19,621 bases of DNA, from contig DAOUUT010000031.1 of assembly GCA_030668025.1 (NCBI GenBank), forward strand, positions 1 to 19,621. The letters run 5' to 3'. A program made the position numbers and the translations under genes. Under the pieces are notes generated by a model that was not told the origin of the DNA, did no database searches, and saw nothing but the letters and a program-made list of their open reading frames with translations. The stretch comes from Promethearchaeota archaeon. GTDB taxonomy: Archaea > Asgardarchaeota > Lokiarchaeia > Sigynarchaeales > SOKP01. Numbering within the stretch: position 1 is the stretch's first letter; every line of letters starts with the position of its first letter. Shown here one piece after another: positions 7,913-16,017 of the stretch.

Positions 7913-9145
7913 TCATTCTTTCAATTCATATTTAGGAGAGTCTTTATATTCTGGATCAAATAAATGGCATGCTACATAGTATTTATCGCGAACCTCATTA
8001 AGTATTGGTTTGATCTTATCACAAACTTCCATTCTAAAATCACAACGTGGGTGAAATCTACATCCCGATGGGGGATATATTAGATTGGGGACCATTCCTC
8101 TAATCGTCTGAAGTTTTTCATGTTTCGTTTCTATTTTGGGGATGGCTGAAATTAATCCTTTTGTATAAGGATGGGTTGGATTTTTAAACAATTGGACTGC
8201 TGTAGCATACTCCACAATATTTCCACTATACATTACTGCTACTCTATCACATAATTCTGCAATAATACCTAGATCGTGTGTGATAAATAATATTGAAGTT
8301 TTAAATTTTTGTTTTAACTCTTTCATAAGATCTAATATCTGTGCTTGGATGGTTACATCTAAAGCAGTAGTTGGTTCATCTGCAATTAATAAGGCTGGAT
8401 TACATGAAAGAGACATCGCGATCATTACTCTCTGTCTCATTCCACCGCTTAATTCATGAGGATAACGCTTGAGAATAGCTCTTGGATCGGCAATCCCCAC
8501 TTCTTTGATAATATCTGTTGAGTAATCGTCTATTACATCTTTTAGTCTAGGATAATATTTTGTTTCTTCTTTAATCTGGTTTATTTGTCGTTCTAATTCT
8601 TCTTTTTCTTGTTGACTTAATCGTTCTTCATTGTTTTTTAATTCTTTTCTTAAGTCTTTTGCTTTTTGGAGTTTCTTCTTCCTCTCAAGCAATCTGCGAT
8701 CTAAATCTGCTTTTATAAGATCTTTTTGATGTAATTTAAATGTTTCTCCTACTTGGGTTCCAATTGTCATAACAGGATTGAGAGAATTAAGTGGATCTTG
8801 AAAGGTCATTGTGATCTCATTTCCACGATAATTTCTCATCTCCTTTCTGTCTAGCTTTACTAAATTTATATCCTTGAATAAAATTTGCCCTTCAATAATT
8901 TTTCCTGGTGCTCTAACTAAATTTAAAATGGATAAAGCAGTCACTGATTTTCCACACCCGGTCTCTCCTACTAAGCCTATTATCTCATCTTCATAAATAT
9001 CAAACGAAACACCATCGACTGCTTTGACTACTCCTTCTTCAGTATAAAAATAAGTTTTCAAATTTTTAATTTGAATTAATTTTTTTTCTGTTGGTGTTTT
9101 TTTTGTTAATTCATCGAATTCCGATACTTTTTTGCTTTCTGTCAT
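7913..9145 (-). CDS. oppD: Oligopeptide/dipeptide ABC importer ATPase, OppD/DppD type, with coiled-coil insert
   Basis: A 410-residue ATPase from ATG 9145, partner of the OppF-type subunit. Walker A GETGCGKS is at 60-67, the Q-loop TFQDPLNSLNP at 114-124, the signature LSGGMRQR at 232-239, Walker B LLIADEP at 252-258 and the switch motif FITHD about 30 residues later. The C-terminal domain begins PPSGCRFHPRC and has two further cysteines, the putative Fe-S site. OppD proteins are usually about 320-340 residues; the excess is a highly charged Lys/Glu/Gln/Leu heptad-like stretch at about 141-205, inserted in the helical domain between Q-loop and signature. It is in frame, with catalytic motifs intact on both sides, so the enzyme is expected to be active. 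The gene starts 50 bp after oppC. Confidence 0.9.
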   Translation of the reverse strand: MTESKKVSEFDELTKKTPTEKKLIQIKNLKTYFYTEEGVVKAVDGVSFDIYEDEIIGLVGETGCGKSVTALSILNLVRAPGKIIEGQILFKDINLVKLDRKEMRNYRGNEITMTFQDPLNSLNPVMTIGTQVGETFKLHQKDLIKADLDRRLLERKKKLQKAKDLRKELKNNEERLSQQEKEELERQINQIKEETKYYPRLKDVIDDYSTDIIKEVGIADPRAILKRYPHELSGGMRQRVMIAMSLSCNPALLIADEPTTALDVTIQAQILDLMKELKQKFKTSILFITHDLGIIAELCDRVAVMYSGNIVEYATAVQLFKNPTHPYTKGLISAIPKIETKHEKLQTIRGMVPNLIYPPSGCRFHPRCDFRMEVCDKIKPILNEVRDKYYVACHLFDPEYKDSPKYELKE

Positions 9146-9195
9146 TTTATAATAATCTCATTTTATGGTTAAAAAATATAATTAATGATCATCTT

Positions 9196-10227
9196 CTATA
9201 AGTTTTTTAATCGAGGATCTAATGCATCACGTAATCCATCGCCTAACAGCATAAAACCTAAAACAGCTAGTAAAATGAAGACTCCAGGCCATAAAGACGC
9301 CCAAGGAGCCATATAGAGATATTGCCGACCCTCAGCTATTTCATTTCCCCAGTCAATCATACTTGAATCACTGAAACCTAAAAATGCAAGTCCAGATAAG
9401 GCTAATATTATTCCACCAATATCAAATGTAACTGAAATTATTATGGGCTGAATCACATTAGGAAAAATATGCTTAAACATTATCCTTGCGTTTTTTGCTC
9501 CCGAAACTTTAGCAGCTTGAACATAAGGTAACTCTCTAGCTTGAAGTACATTACCTCTTATCAATCGAGCATAGTAGGGTATGCCAAGAAGCCCCCACGC
9601 AAGCATGATATATTGAACTCTTGGTCCTGTATTGAAAGCTTCTCCTAAAACTACAATAAACACTAAAGCAAGAACCAAAGAAGGAAATGCGAGAAAGACA
9701 TCGATTATTCTCATTATTACTGCGTCTATCCATCCTCCGTAATACGCAGCAACGATACCTATGATGACTCCAAAAATAACACTCATACCAATAGCTGGAA
9801 GTGCTACCGTTAACGAAGTTCTTGCACCAAAAATCAATCTTGCGAGGACATCACGTCCAAATTTAGTTTGTCCAAAGGGATGCTCCGGTGATGGGGCATT
9901 CCAAGACCCTGAAAATACACCTAGTGCATCTTCGAGAGGATACGGGGAAATCCAATGGGGAAAAACCGCCAATGTGACCATAAGGAATACCAAAATTATA
10001 CCAATTATAGTTAATGCGGATTTAAATCGTCTAATGAACTTTCTTTTACTGATTTTCTTTTCATATTCGAATTCCCTTAATGTTAACTCTTCTATTCGAG
10101 ATCCCGGAATGAAAAGGAATTTAAGATTTTTACCAGACCACCTTAAAATTCTTAAAAAAATTTCCTTTATACTATTTTCTTTCCTTTCTTCTATAGGCTT
10201 AGCTTCATAAACTACTTCTTTTTGCAT
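9196..10227 (-). CDS. oppC: Peptide ABC importer permease, OppC/DppC type
   Basis: A 343-residue inner permease subunit from ATG 10227. A long charged cytoplasmic N-terminus (about 1-68) precedes the first helix (71-90), as in OppC. Next come the extracellular-loop motif HPFGQTKFGRDVLARLIFGAR (116-136), then five helices. The cytoplasmic EAA loop, YVQAAKVSGAKN to HIFPN at about 235-257, contacts the ATPases. The C-terminus DALDPRLKNL is typical of the subunit. It pairs with OppB to form the translocation channel for the substrate delivered by the binding protein. A strong ribosome site, AAGGTGAG, lies 5 bases before the ATG and decides the start. The gap from the oppB stop is 22 bp, which supports one transcript. 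Confidence 0.92.
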   Translation of the reverse strand: MQKEVVYEAKPIEERKENSIKEIFLRILRWSGKNLKFLFIPGSRIEELTLREFEYEKKISKRKFIRRFKSALTIIGIILVFLMVTLAVFPHWISPYPLEDALGVFSGSWNAPSPEHPFGQTKFGRDVLARLIFGARTSLTVALPAIGMSVIFGVIIGIVAAYYGGWIDAVIMRIIDVFLAFPSLVLALVFIVVLGEAFNTGPRVQYIMLAWGLLGIPYYARLIRGNVLQARELPYVQAAKVSGAKNARIMFKHIFPNVIQPIIISVTFDIGGIILALSGLAFLGFSDSSMIDWGNEIAEGRQYLYMAPWASLWPGVFILLAVLGFMLLGDGLRDALDPRLKNL

Positions 10228-10232
10228 AATTT

Positions 10233-10240
10233 CTCACCTT
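10233..10240 (-). promoter_or_regulatory. Shine-Dalgarno site of oppC
   Basis: AAGGTGAG on the minus strand, 5 bases from the oppC ATG. It is complementary to the archaeal 16S rRNA 3' end (consensus tail ATCACCTCC) and is the strongest ribosome site in the window. It shows that internal operon genes here use leadered initiation, whereas several first genes lack such a site. Confidence 0.7.
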
Positions 10241-10249
10241 AAATTTCTC

Positions 10250-11284
10250 TCAATATCTTATTCGTGGGTCTAACAAACCATATATTACATCGGTAATTAA
10301 ATTAATTAAAATAAAAACTATTGCGAAGAAAAAGACTAATCCATTTAATACCCAATAATCACTATTAGCAATAGAATCAAGCAGTAACTGTCCTAATCCT
10401 GCCAATCCAAATGTAGTTTCCGTAAGTACAGCCCCCGTTAACAAACTCCCAAAACCTAAACCGAGTATAGTGACTGTCGGAATCATCGCATTCTTTTTGG
10501 CATGGGTATTTATAACATCTTTTTCTTTGCATCCTTTTGCTCTAGCAGTTCTGATGTAATCTTGTTCAAGAATTTCAAGCATGCTTGAGCGAGTTTGCCT
10601 TACGATTGATGCTAAGGATATAAAAGATAAACAAAAAACGGGTAAGATTAAATGGTACAAATAATCAGGTATCATATACAACTCTCCAGAGATTAGAGCA
10701 TCTATTATTCTAAACCCCGTTACATATGGGGGATCCGTAAAAGTATTTGTTTTAAACCCGGTTGTAGGAAAAAGTGCTTGATCATCTATTCTAATCATAT
10801 ATCCTAGGCTGTACTGAAGTAGCATTCCAAGAAAGAATACGGGTAGTGCTACGCCTATTAGTGTTATTCCTCTTAAGAATGTATCTCTTGCTTTATTTCT
10901 ATGGGTTGCTGAGATAATGCCCGTCTTAATCCCTACTATGGCCGCAATTAAAATAGAAAACAATGCAATATCTGCAGTTCTGGGTAATTTTAGCATAATC
11001 AATTCCCATACAGGCATACCTCTCGCAATTGAAAATGAAAATCCCCAGTCACCAACAAAGATGCCTCCAAGGTAGCGCATATATTGGATTATTAAGGGTT
11101 GATCTAGCCCTAATTGGTGGTACAATTGATCGTATAAATCCCAATTAATTCTCCCTTCGGGAAGATAGGCTAAAACAGGATCACCAGGCATAAACCGTGA
11201 TAAGACAAATATAAGTGTCATTACACCAAATATAACTGGAATAGCTATTAATAACCTACGTACAATATATTTTAATAAGCTCAT
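10250..11284 (-). CDS. oppB: Peptide ABC importer permease, OppB/DppB type
   Basis: A 344-residue permease subunit from ATG 11284; AAGAGG lies 6 bases upstream. The N-terminus LLKYIVRRLLIAIPVIFGV followed by SRFMPGDP is diagnostic of OppB/DppB. A substantial extracytoplasmic loop leads to GDWGFSFS, then helices at about 105-125, 137-157, 208-228 and two near the C-terminus. The EAA motif is YIRTARAKG through the NAMIPT segment at about 243-270. The C-terminus NLITDVIYGLLDPRIRY is also typical. It forms the transmembrane pore with OppC. It lies 36 bp downstream of the unidentified four-helix membrane gene, in the same direction, so all are probably co-transcribed. Confidence 0.92.
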   Translation of the reverse strand: MSLLKYIVRRLLIAIPVIFGVMTLIFVLSRFMPGDPVLAYLPEGRINWDLYDQLYHQLGLDQPLIIQYMRYLGGIFVGDWGFSFSIARGMPVWELIMLKLPRTADIALFSILIAAIVGIKTGIISATHRNKARDTFLRGITLIGVALPVFFLGMLLQYSLGYMIRIDDQALFPTTGFKTNTFTDPPYVTGFRIIDALISGELYMIPDYLYHLILPVFCLSFISLASIVRQTRSSMLEILEQDYIRTARAKGCKEKDVINTHAKKNAMIPTVTILGLGFGSLLTGAVLTETTFGLAGLGQLLLDSIANSDYWVLNGLVFFFAIVFILINLITDVIYGLLDPRIRY

Positions 11285-11320
11285 TTTTTTCCTCTTTTTA
11301 ATAATAATTAATTATTTAAA

Positions 11321-11785
11321 TTAAACCTCAACAACTTTGACACGGCTACGAATTGCGTTCAATTTTTCCCTAGCGACAGCAGCTAATATGGCAACAAATG
11401 TATTTAAACCAAGTAAAGTTAAAATCGTGATATAGCTTTCTATCCGCAAAAAATATGCTCCTATAACGGTTATATCAAACGATTCGATGATAAACCAATA
11501 CCAAATCCACGATTGTATTATAATAGCGAGAACTAACCAAATACTATTTCTAATTCCATATTCAAAAAACTTTTCACGAAACGCCGTAAGAAATACAATC
11601 AACGCAAGAATTATTGATGAGAAAAAAGACCGCGGATGAAATAATACCTGATATAAAAATAAAACCCCTTCACCAATATCCTTTTGATACACATTTGCTA
11701 AATAACCAAAAAATACGAAATGGATTAACAAAAGAGCGAGAATAAAGTTTGTTTGCCGACTAATATCTAATTTTTTAAATTTCAT
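11321..11785 (-). CDS. Unidentified four-helix membrane protein in the importer operon
   Basis: A 154-residue protein from ATG 11785 that I do not recognise. Four hydrophobic helices are visible at about 13-30, 55-69, 82-100 and 117-138, with a basic N-terminus (MKFKKLDISR) and a basic C-terminal tail (REKLNAIRSRVK), so both ends are probably cytoplasmic. The second loop is rich in aromatic residues. It begins 5 bp after the stop of the upstream gene, which points to translational coupling, and ends 36 bp before oppB. Location inside an Opp/Dpp operon suggests an accessory membrane subunit of the importer or a passenger that shares its regulation. It lacks an EAA loop and ATPase motifs, so it is not a permease fragment. 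Confidence 0.65.
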   Translation of the reverse strand: MKFKKLDISRQTNFILALLLIHFVFFGYLANVYQKDIGEGVLFLYQVLFHPRSFFSSIILALIVFLTAFREKFFEYGIRNSIWLVLAIIIQSWIWYWFIIESFDITVIGAYFLRIESYITILTLLGLNTFVAILAAVAREKLNAIRSRVKVVEV

Positions 11786-11790
11786 ATAAT

Positions 11791-12699
11791 CTAACTCAGG
11801 ATATTTAATTTCTGTATTATTTCTTCTAAATTAAGATCTTTTAGTTCTATCTTGCTCGAATTCGGTATGATATTATTAAGACTTATTAATTCTTTATTAA
11901 TTATTTTACTATGTAAGTAAACTTTTAAATCTATCGAATCATGATTATCTGGGCTTTCTAAGAGTTTTTTATTGTAACAAAAACTATCTAATAAATCATC
12001 ATAAATTAAATATGGAACAAACCCCATTTCATTAGACTTATTAGTACTTGAATCATATACAAGTACCTTAATAACCAAGGGGTAATTTTTTTGTTTTTTC
12101 TCTAAATATAGTTTTTCATTCTCAATTACATCTTCTCTTTTAATAAAAAAAATATTCTTTTCTATCTTGTTTCTCAAGTATTTTATAATAACATCACAGT
12201 AATTGAGTAGCATATTCTTATAATCCTCTGTATCTTGGGAGGGATCCAGATCATTTTTTTCAATATTATGGAATGTTTTAAGAAACTGGACGGTAATAAA
12301 AGTAAAAACTGCAACCAAATCTGGATTACAAGCAGAAAAGCTATTTGATGCAATCCACCATTTCCTAATTTTATTACTATCTAATTGTCGTAGAGTTATT
12401 TCTTTTTGTTTATAACAAGCATAATTTATAAAATTTTCAATACCCTTAGCGTAAAACAACCGAAAATTAATGGTTAAATTTAGTTTTTTAAAGAGTTTTT
12501 CTAATTTTTCTATATTGGGGGTAATAAATAACGTAGGTTCTCCGTTAGATAATTTATCAATTCGTATAGGGATAGGCATGACTGGAACTTGAAATATTGG
12601 CGTAGAAAAAATGTCAAAATAAAAACCAACAGGTGCTAAATCCTTTTTATAAGTTCTTAGTTTAGTTAAAGTTTTACTATTTGATTTGAAAAAAGCCAT
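11791..12699 (-). CDS. Unidentified soluble protein in the importer operon
   Basis: A 302-residue protein from ATG 12699, with GGAGTT 6 bases upstream. I recognise no domain. There is no signal peptide and no transmembrane helix. The N-terminal third contains a strand-rich region with FQVPVMPIPIRID. The middle has a Trp/Phe-rich stretch (IRKWWIASNSFSACNPDLVAVFTF, in two halves around 112-135), then a charged helical part and a C-terminal helix with leucines at regular spacing (ELKDLNLEEIIQKLN). It lies between the binding-protein gene and the membrane gene, co-directional, with 83 bp upstream and 5 bp downstream. A cytoplasmic helper for the importer or for handling its substrate is possible but unsupported by any motif. 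Confidence 0.6.
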   Translation of the reverse strand: MAFFKSNSKTLTKLRTYKKDLAPVGFYFDIFSTPIFQVPVMPIPIRIDKLSNGEPTLFITPNIEKLEKLFKKLNLTINFRLFYAKGIENFINYACYKQKEITLRQLDSNKIRKWWIASNSFSACNPDLVAVFTFITVQFLKTFHNIEKNDLDPSQDTEDYKNMLLNYCDVIIKYLRNKIEKNIFFIKREDVIENEKLYLEKKQKNYPLVIKVLVYDSSTNKSNEMGFVPYLIYDDLLDSFCYNKKLLESPDNHDSIDLKVYLHSKIINKELISLNNIIPNSSKIELKDLNLEEIIQKLNILS

Positions 12700-12735
12700 A
12701 AAAGTAACTCCAATTATAGTTTAAGATAAAATAAT

Positions 12736-12744
12736 AAAAAAAAA
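12736..12744 (-). terminator. T9 tract after the binding-protein gene (partial terminator)
   Basis: Nine consecutive T on the minus strand, 39 bp after the stop of the solute-binding-protein gene and before the next operon gene. Archaeal RNA polymerases terminate at oligo-T runs without needing a hairpin. Because the downstream genes keep direction and have no clear promoter of their own, this may be a partial stop that keeps the binding protein more abundant than the membrane subunits. This is an inference; T-runs are common in this AT-rich sequence. Confidence 0.35.
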
Positions 12745-12782
12745 GATTTAATTTATTGGTTTTTGTACAAGCTTCTTTATGC

Positions 12783-14495
12783 TCACGCTGGAGGATAAAG
12801 AGCTCGGAACTGTGGATATATTCGTAAAGCGCCCATAGCATTATAAGGTACACCATAGATGTTTGCTAGATGAACTGATACTACGTTCGAGTGGTATAAA
12901 GGCGCGTGGAAAAATCCTTCTGTTGCCATGTACATTTGAATCGCCTTATAGATAACGTTCCTTGCAGCTAAATCAGTTTCGGCTAATACATCTGCCAGCA
13001 TACCGTTTAATGTTGTATCGTTAACTTGAGCTGAGTTGGAACTTGACACAGGGTTAAACAATGGGTCAAGCATGTTGTAAGGATCGAGATAATCTGGAGC
13101 CCATCCTATAGCGTAAATACCTAATTCATCGTATTGATCAAATAGGGCGTTAAGGAAAGCTTCCCAGGTTAGACCATCTTGCACGACCGCAACGCCAATT
13201 TTTCCAAGCCAACTTTCTACAGCAACCCCAAGATCTGTTCTAAAGGTATTTCCTGTGTTAAATTGGTAGGTAGCCGTTAAGAACGGAGTTGAACTAGCTG
13301 CTTTAGCTGTCCACTCTGCATCTGCAGTGAGGGAGTATCCAACACCAAATCCCATATCTTGCATAACTGATCTCGCATGTGCGAGATCGCCGTCATCAGG
13401 TACAGCAGCGGCAGGAACAAGGTCATTATATGCACCACCAAAACCAGGTGAAATAGCACCAGTTGCTCTAAATGCATTTCCTAATCTTAATTCATCAATT
13501 ACATAAGTATAGTTAATTGCGTAAGAGAAGGCTTCTCGCCAAGTAACGTTGTATTTATCGTTGTTAAAACCAAGATATTGATATACAAGACTTGGTTTAT
13601 CGGTATCATTAGTAAATCTCTTTACTTCAAACTTATCATCAGTCTCATATTGTGCTATATTTTGATCTGAAGCCATAGCGTTTACATCAAGGTCATAACC
13701 TAACATTGCGTTATGAGCCGTAGTTGCGTCATCATAAATTAAATAGATTACCCATGGGAAATTAGCAGGACCCTTCCAATATCCATTCCAGCGTTTCATT
13801 CTAACATCTACATCGGGAGTATAACTGTCGTAGACAAAAGGACCAGTTCCTATTGGTTTATCTGTGAGACTAAGGAAGCTTGTTGCATCATCAGCATGAG
13901 CAGTTGGAGAAATCATACCAGAATTAATATAAGATAAAGTGCTTACAAAAGGAGCGTATGCCCCATTAAGGGTAATTGTAATATTATAATCACCCACAGT
14001 AGCTACACTTTTAATAATTGAAGTTTCTCCATCAGGAAACATCCATAAGGACTGCGTATGAGCAACTTCACCCGTATTGGTTCCGGAACAATTAGTAAGG
14101 TATAATAATCTATCTAGATTCCATTTTGCGGCCGCAGCATCAAAATCGGTTCCATCATGGAATAAAATTCCTTCCCTAAGTTCTATCTGAAGAGTAGTTC
14201 CATCAACCCAATAATAGGATGAGGCAAGTTCGTTAATCAAAGGCAAATCTACATCGGTTAGATCATAGAAAAATAAGGTCTCAACAACTTGTTCAAGCAC
14301 ATCATTCGATGCACTATCCCATGAATCTGTAATTTCTAATGTATATGGACCAGAGCTTGTAGCTCGTCTATAGGCAAAACTGGTGTCTTCAGCTACTACT
14401 TCTGGAATACTTAATACATAAAGGACGATATTACCTACTCCAGACGCTACTAAAGCAACAATAAGTACTATAAGAGCTATATTTTTTTTTTCCAT
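12783..14495 (-). CDS. oppA: Peptide ABC importer solute-binding protein, family 5 (OppA/DppA type)
   Basis: A 570-residue extracytoplasmic binding protein from ATG 14495; TGTGAT lies 6 bases before the start. A short lysine patch and a hydrophobic segment (7-30) form a signal anchor or signal peptide. There is no lipobox cysteine, so it is membrane-anchored or released rather than a bacterial-style lipoprotein. The family-5 fold is seen in IELREGILFHDGTDFDAAAA (two halves of 104-123), GTGPFVY, the YLGFNN...WREAFSYAINY region and the late GWAPDYLDPYNMLDPLF. It captures substrate outside the cell and delivers it to OppB/OppC. It is the first gene of the operon. Its coding region is visibly richer in G/C and Ala/Gly codons than neighbouring genes, as often seen in highly expressed surface proteins. 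Peptides are the likely but unproven ligand. Confidence 0.9.
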   Translation of the reverse strand: MEKKNIALIVLIVALVASGVGNIVLYVLSIPEVVAEDTSFAYRRATSSGPYTLEITDSWDSASNDVLEQVVETLFFYDLTDVDLPLINELASSYYWVDGTTLQIELREGILFHDGTDFDAAAAKWNLDRLLYLTNCSGTNTGEVAHTQSLWMFPDGETSIIKSVATVGDYNITITLNGAYAPFVSTLSYINSGMISPTAHADDATSFLSLTDKPIGTGPFVYDSYTPDVDVRMKRWNGYWKGPANFPWVIYLIYDDATTAHNAMLGYDLDVNAMASDQNIAQYETDDKFEVKRFTNDTDKPSLVYQYLGFNNDKYNVTWREAFSYAINYTYVIDELRLGNAFRATGAISPGFGGAYNDLVPAAAVPDDGDLAHARSVMQDMGFGVGYSLTADAEWTAKAASSTPFLTATYQFNTGNTFRTDLGVAVESWLGKIGVAVVQDGLTWEAFLNALFDQYDELGIYAIGWAPDYLDPYNMLDPLFNPVSSSNSAQVNDTTLNGMLADVLAETDLAARNVIYKAIQMYMATEGFFHAPLYHSNVVSVHLANIYGVPYNAMGALRIYPQFRALYPPA

Positions 14496-15060
14496 TTTTT
14501 AATCACATATAGTTTTTTTATTGAATTTTTTAATTAAATAATAGGTTAAGTATTGTTTTAGGTTCGTAAACTTATAAGTCTTATTATTTTTTTTTTATAA
14601 TACATGGGGTTAAAAGGGATTACTTTTTTTTAAATGAGAAGGTGTTTTTTTTTCAATTATAAATTACATTAAATTTGGTGATAAAAGAAGAAAATGCTAT
14701 TCATGAGAGGGAGACTGTATCGTTTCAGTAATAAAAGAACACCGACCACAACTTTATGGTATGATTTTATACCTATTTTTAATTTTTCACTTTTTGTGTA
14801 AAAAAAAATCTCAGATTCACTGAATTGCATTGTCCCAATAATAAGGTGAAAGAAATAAGAAAAGAGGTAGAATTACTTAATTTACGAAATTAGATGAAAA
14901 TTTTTATAATTTATCATTCCTTTGGAAAATTAACCCAAGATTTTCATTAGCTCTTATTAAATGTTATTGTTTGATAGTCTTGATTTTTCCAATTAATTTA
15001 AAATCAGTTTTCTATAGCTATATTTAAAACGATTGGGTTAAATAAGTACTTGTTATTACT
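14496..15060. other. 565-bp intergenic region upstream of the importer operon
   Basis: No convincing gene. It is A/T-rich with many T/A runs. The left part should hold the importer promoter on the minus strand: a palindromic ACTTATAAGT at 14570-14579 is one TATA candidate about 75 bp from the ATG, and TTTAATTAAAAA at about 14526-14537 is a nearer one. A short inverted repeat, GGTAT-6-ATACC at 14758-14773, is followed by T-rich sequence on the plus strand. The patch 14700-14760 is noticeably less AT-rich than its surroundings and contains a 35-codon ORF listed separately. The right part (14800-15060) holds nothing recognisable besides the 3' flank of the UbiA-like gene. No tRNA-like cloverleaf was found. 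Confidence 0.6.
14694..14801 (+). CDS. Possible 35-residue small protein
   Basis: A short plus-strand ORF with two in-frame ATGs (14694, 14703) and stop TAA at 14799-14801. GGTGAT, the perfect match to the archaeal anti-Shine-Dalgarno, lies at 14677-14682, 11 bases before the first ATG. The product begins MLFMRGRLYRFSNKRT and ends hydrophobic (FIPIFNFSLFV). Codons such as CTG, CCG and ACC are unlike the neighbours. It is not recognised; it could be chance, or a remnant of a decayed gene. Confidence 0.2.
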   Translation: MLFMRGRLYRFSNKRTPTTTLWYDFIPIFNFSLFV

Positions 15061-15990
15061 TTAACCGCTAAATAACCCCACTATTACATCGTAATAAAAA
15101 GAGAAAAAAAGGATCAAAAAGAGGAAAAAACCCGCGAGAATTATGCCTTTATCGAAAAAAGCTTTTTCGGTTCTCCTTGCTATTTCAGGCTTAGTGGATG
15201 TCAAATACATATATCGCATGATTAAATACAATGAAATAGGGATGGTAAAAATCACGATATATTCTTGTAAATTTATAGTAGGGTCAAAAAGGTTAAATTT
15301 CAATATCAGATAAAGAGAATAAGTTATAAATAAGGAGGATGCAATCATGATGTGGAATTGATCTAGTAATTTTAAGGAATATTGATCGTAAACTTTCTTA
15401 TGCTCAACAGCTTTTTCTGTTCCAAGAAGCATTAGATCGCCCTTTCTTTTGGCTATGCTTAAAAACATCGCGATTTCGAATATTGCTAAAAACAGCCAAG
15501 CAGAAATGTATTCATTTATTATAACGACCCCAGATAATGCTCTCCATAAGTAACCTGTAGATAAGATTGAAATGTCAATAAAAGCGTAATTTTTAAAAAA
15601 ATGGTTGTAAAGTTGTCCTGTTAAGATGATAAGAATTATCATAAAAATGAAACTTATATTTGGTATCAAAAATACGAGGGAGAAGATTATAAATGCTGTT
15701 ATGATTAATAATAATAATACGGCAAAAGACACTGACAAATCTCCAGAAGCAAGCGGTTTTTTTTTCATTTTTTCGGGATGTTTTTTATCGCGTTCGACAT
15801 CTAGTATGTCGTTTATAATGTAATTGAAAGAAGAAGCGCAACATAGTAAAACAAAACCTAATATGAGAGGAAAATAAAGCGTAATTTCAAATATTTTTTT
15901 ACTAAAAAACACACCAACGAATATTAAAACATTTTTATAGTACTGTCTTACGCGTAAAAGGTCTACGATACTTCTAATTTTACTTGTCAT
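15061..15990 (-). CDS. UbiA-family prenyltransferase, polyprenyl-phosphate phosphoribosyltransferase-like
   Basis: A 309-residue membrane protein of about eight or nine helices, from ATG 15990. The N-terminus DLLRVRQYYKNVLIF resembles decaprenyl-phosphate phosphoribosyltransferase (the RPxQWxKN start) more than MenA/UbiA or archaeal GGGP prenyltransferases. The first catalytic motif is N60-D61-x2-D64-x3-D68 followed by HPEK and PLASG. The second is LYNHFFKNYAFIDI at about 127-140, with K133, N134 and D139, again the phosphoribosyltransferase variant. KRKGD in the following loop also fits. Such enzymes transfer 5-phosphoribose from PRPP to a polyprenyl phosphate at the membrane, giving a lipid-linked pentose for surface glycans. 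Use of that donor here is inferred from motif resemblance; another UbiA activity is possible. It starts 27 bp after the M48 gene, probably in one operon. Confidence 0.75.
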   Translation of the reverse strand: MTSKIRSIVDLLRVRQYYKNVLIFVGVFFSKKIFEITLYFPLILGFVLLCCASSFNYIINDILDVERDKKHPEKMKKKPLASGDLSVSFAVLLLLIITAFIIFSLVFLIPNISFIFMIILIILTGQLYNHFFKNYAFIDISILSTGYLWRALSGVVIINEYISAWLFLAIFEIAMFLSIAKRKGDLMLLGTEKAVEHKKVYDQYSLKLLDQFHIMIASSLFITYSLYLILKFNLFDPTINLQEYIVIFTIPISLYLIMRYMYLTSTKPEIARRTEKAFFDKGIILAGFFLFLILFFSFYYDVIVGLFSG

Positions 15991-16017
15991 TATAAGGTGT
16001 TAAACAAAACATATCAA

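Noticed and set aside
9551..9733. 60-codon minus-strand ORF in another frame of oppC
   Set aside because: Out-of-frame shadow within oppC without its own start signal.
9761..10210. 149-codon plus-strand ORF inside oppC
   Set aside because: Entirely antisense to a confident permease gene; composition reflects the opposite-strand coding.
13277..13477. 66-codon minus-strand ORF within the binding-protein gene
   Set aside because: Alternative frame of a well-supported solute-binding-protein gene; low-complexity Leu/His product.
14561..14570. GGTTCG similar to a tRNA T-loop
   Set aside because: No flanking stem complementarity or acceptor/anticodon arms; chance match in an AT-rich spacer.
14758..14773. 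GGTAT/ATACC inverted repeat as a hairpin terminator
   Set aside because: Only a 5-bp stem with no extension, and no confident upstream gene on that strand.
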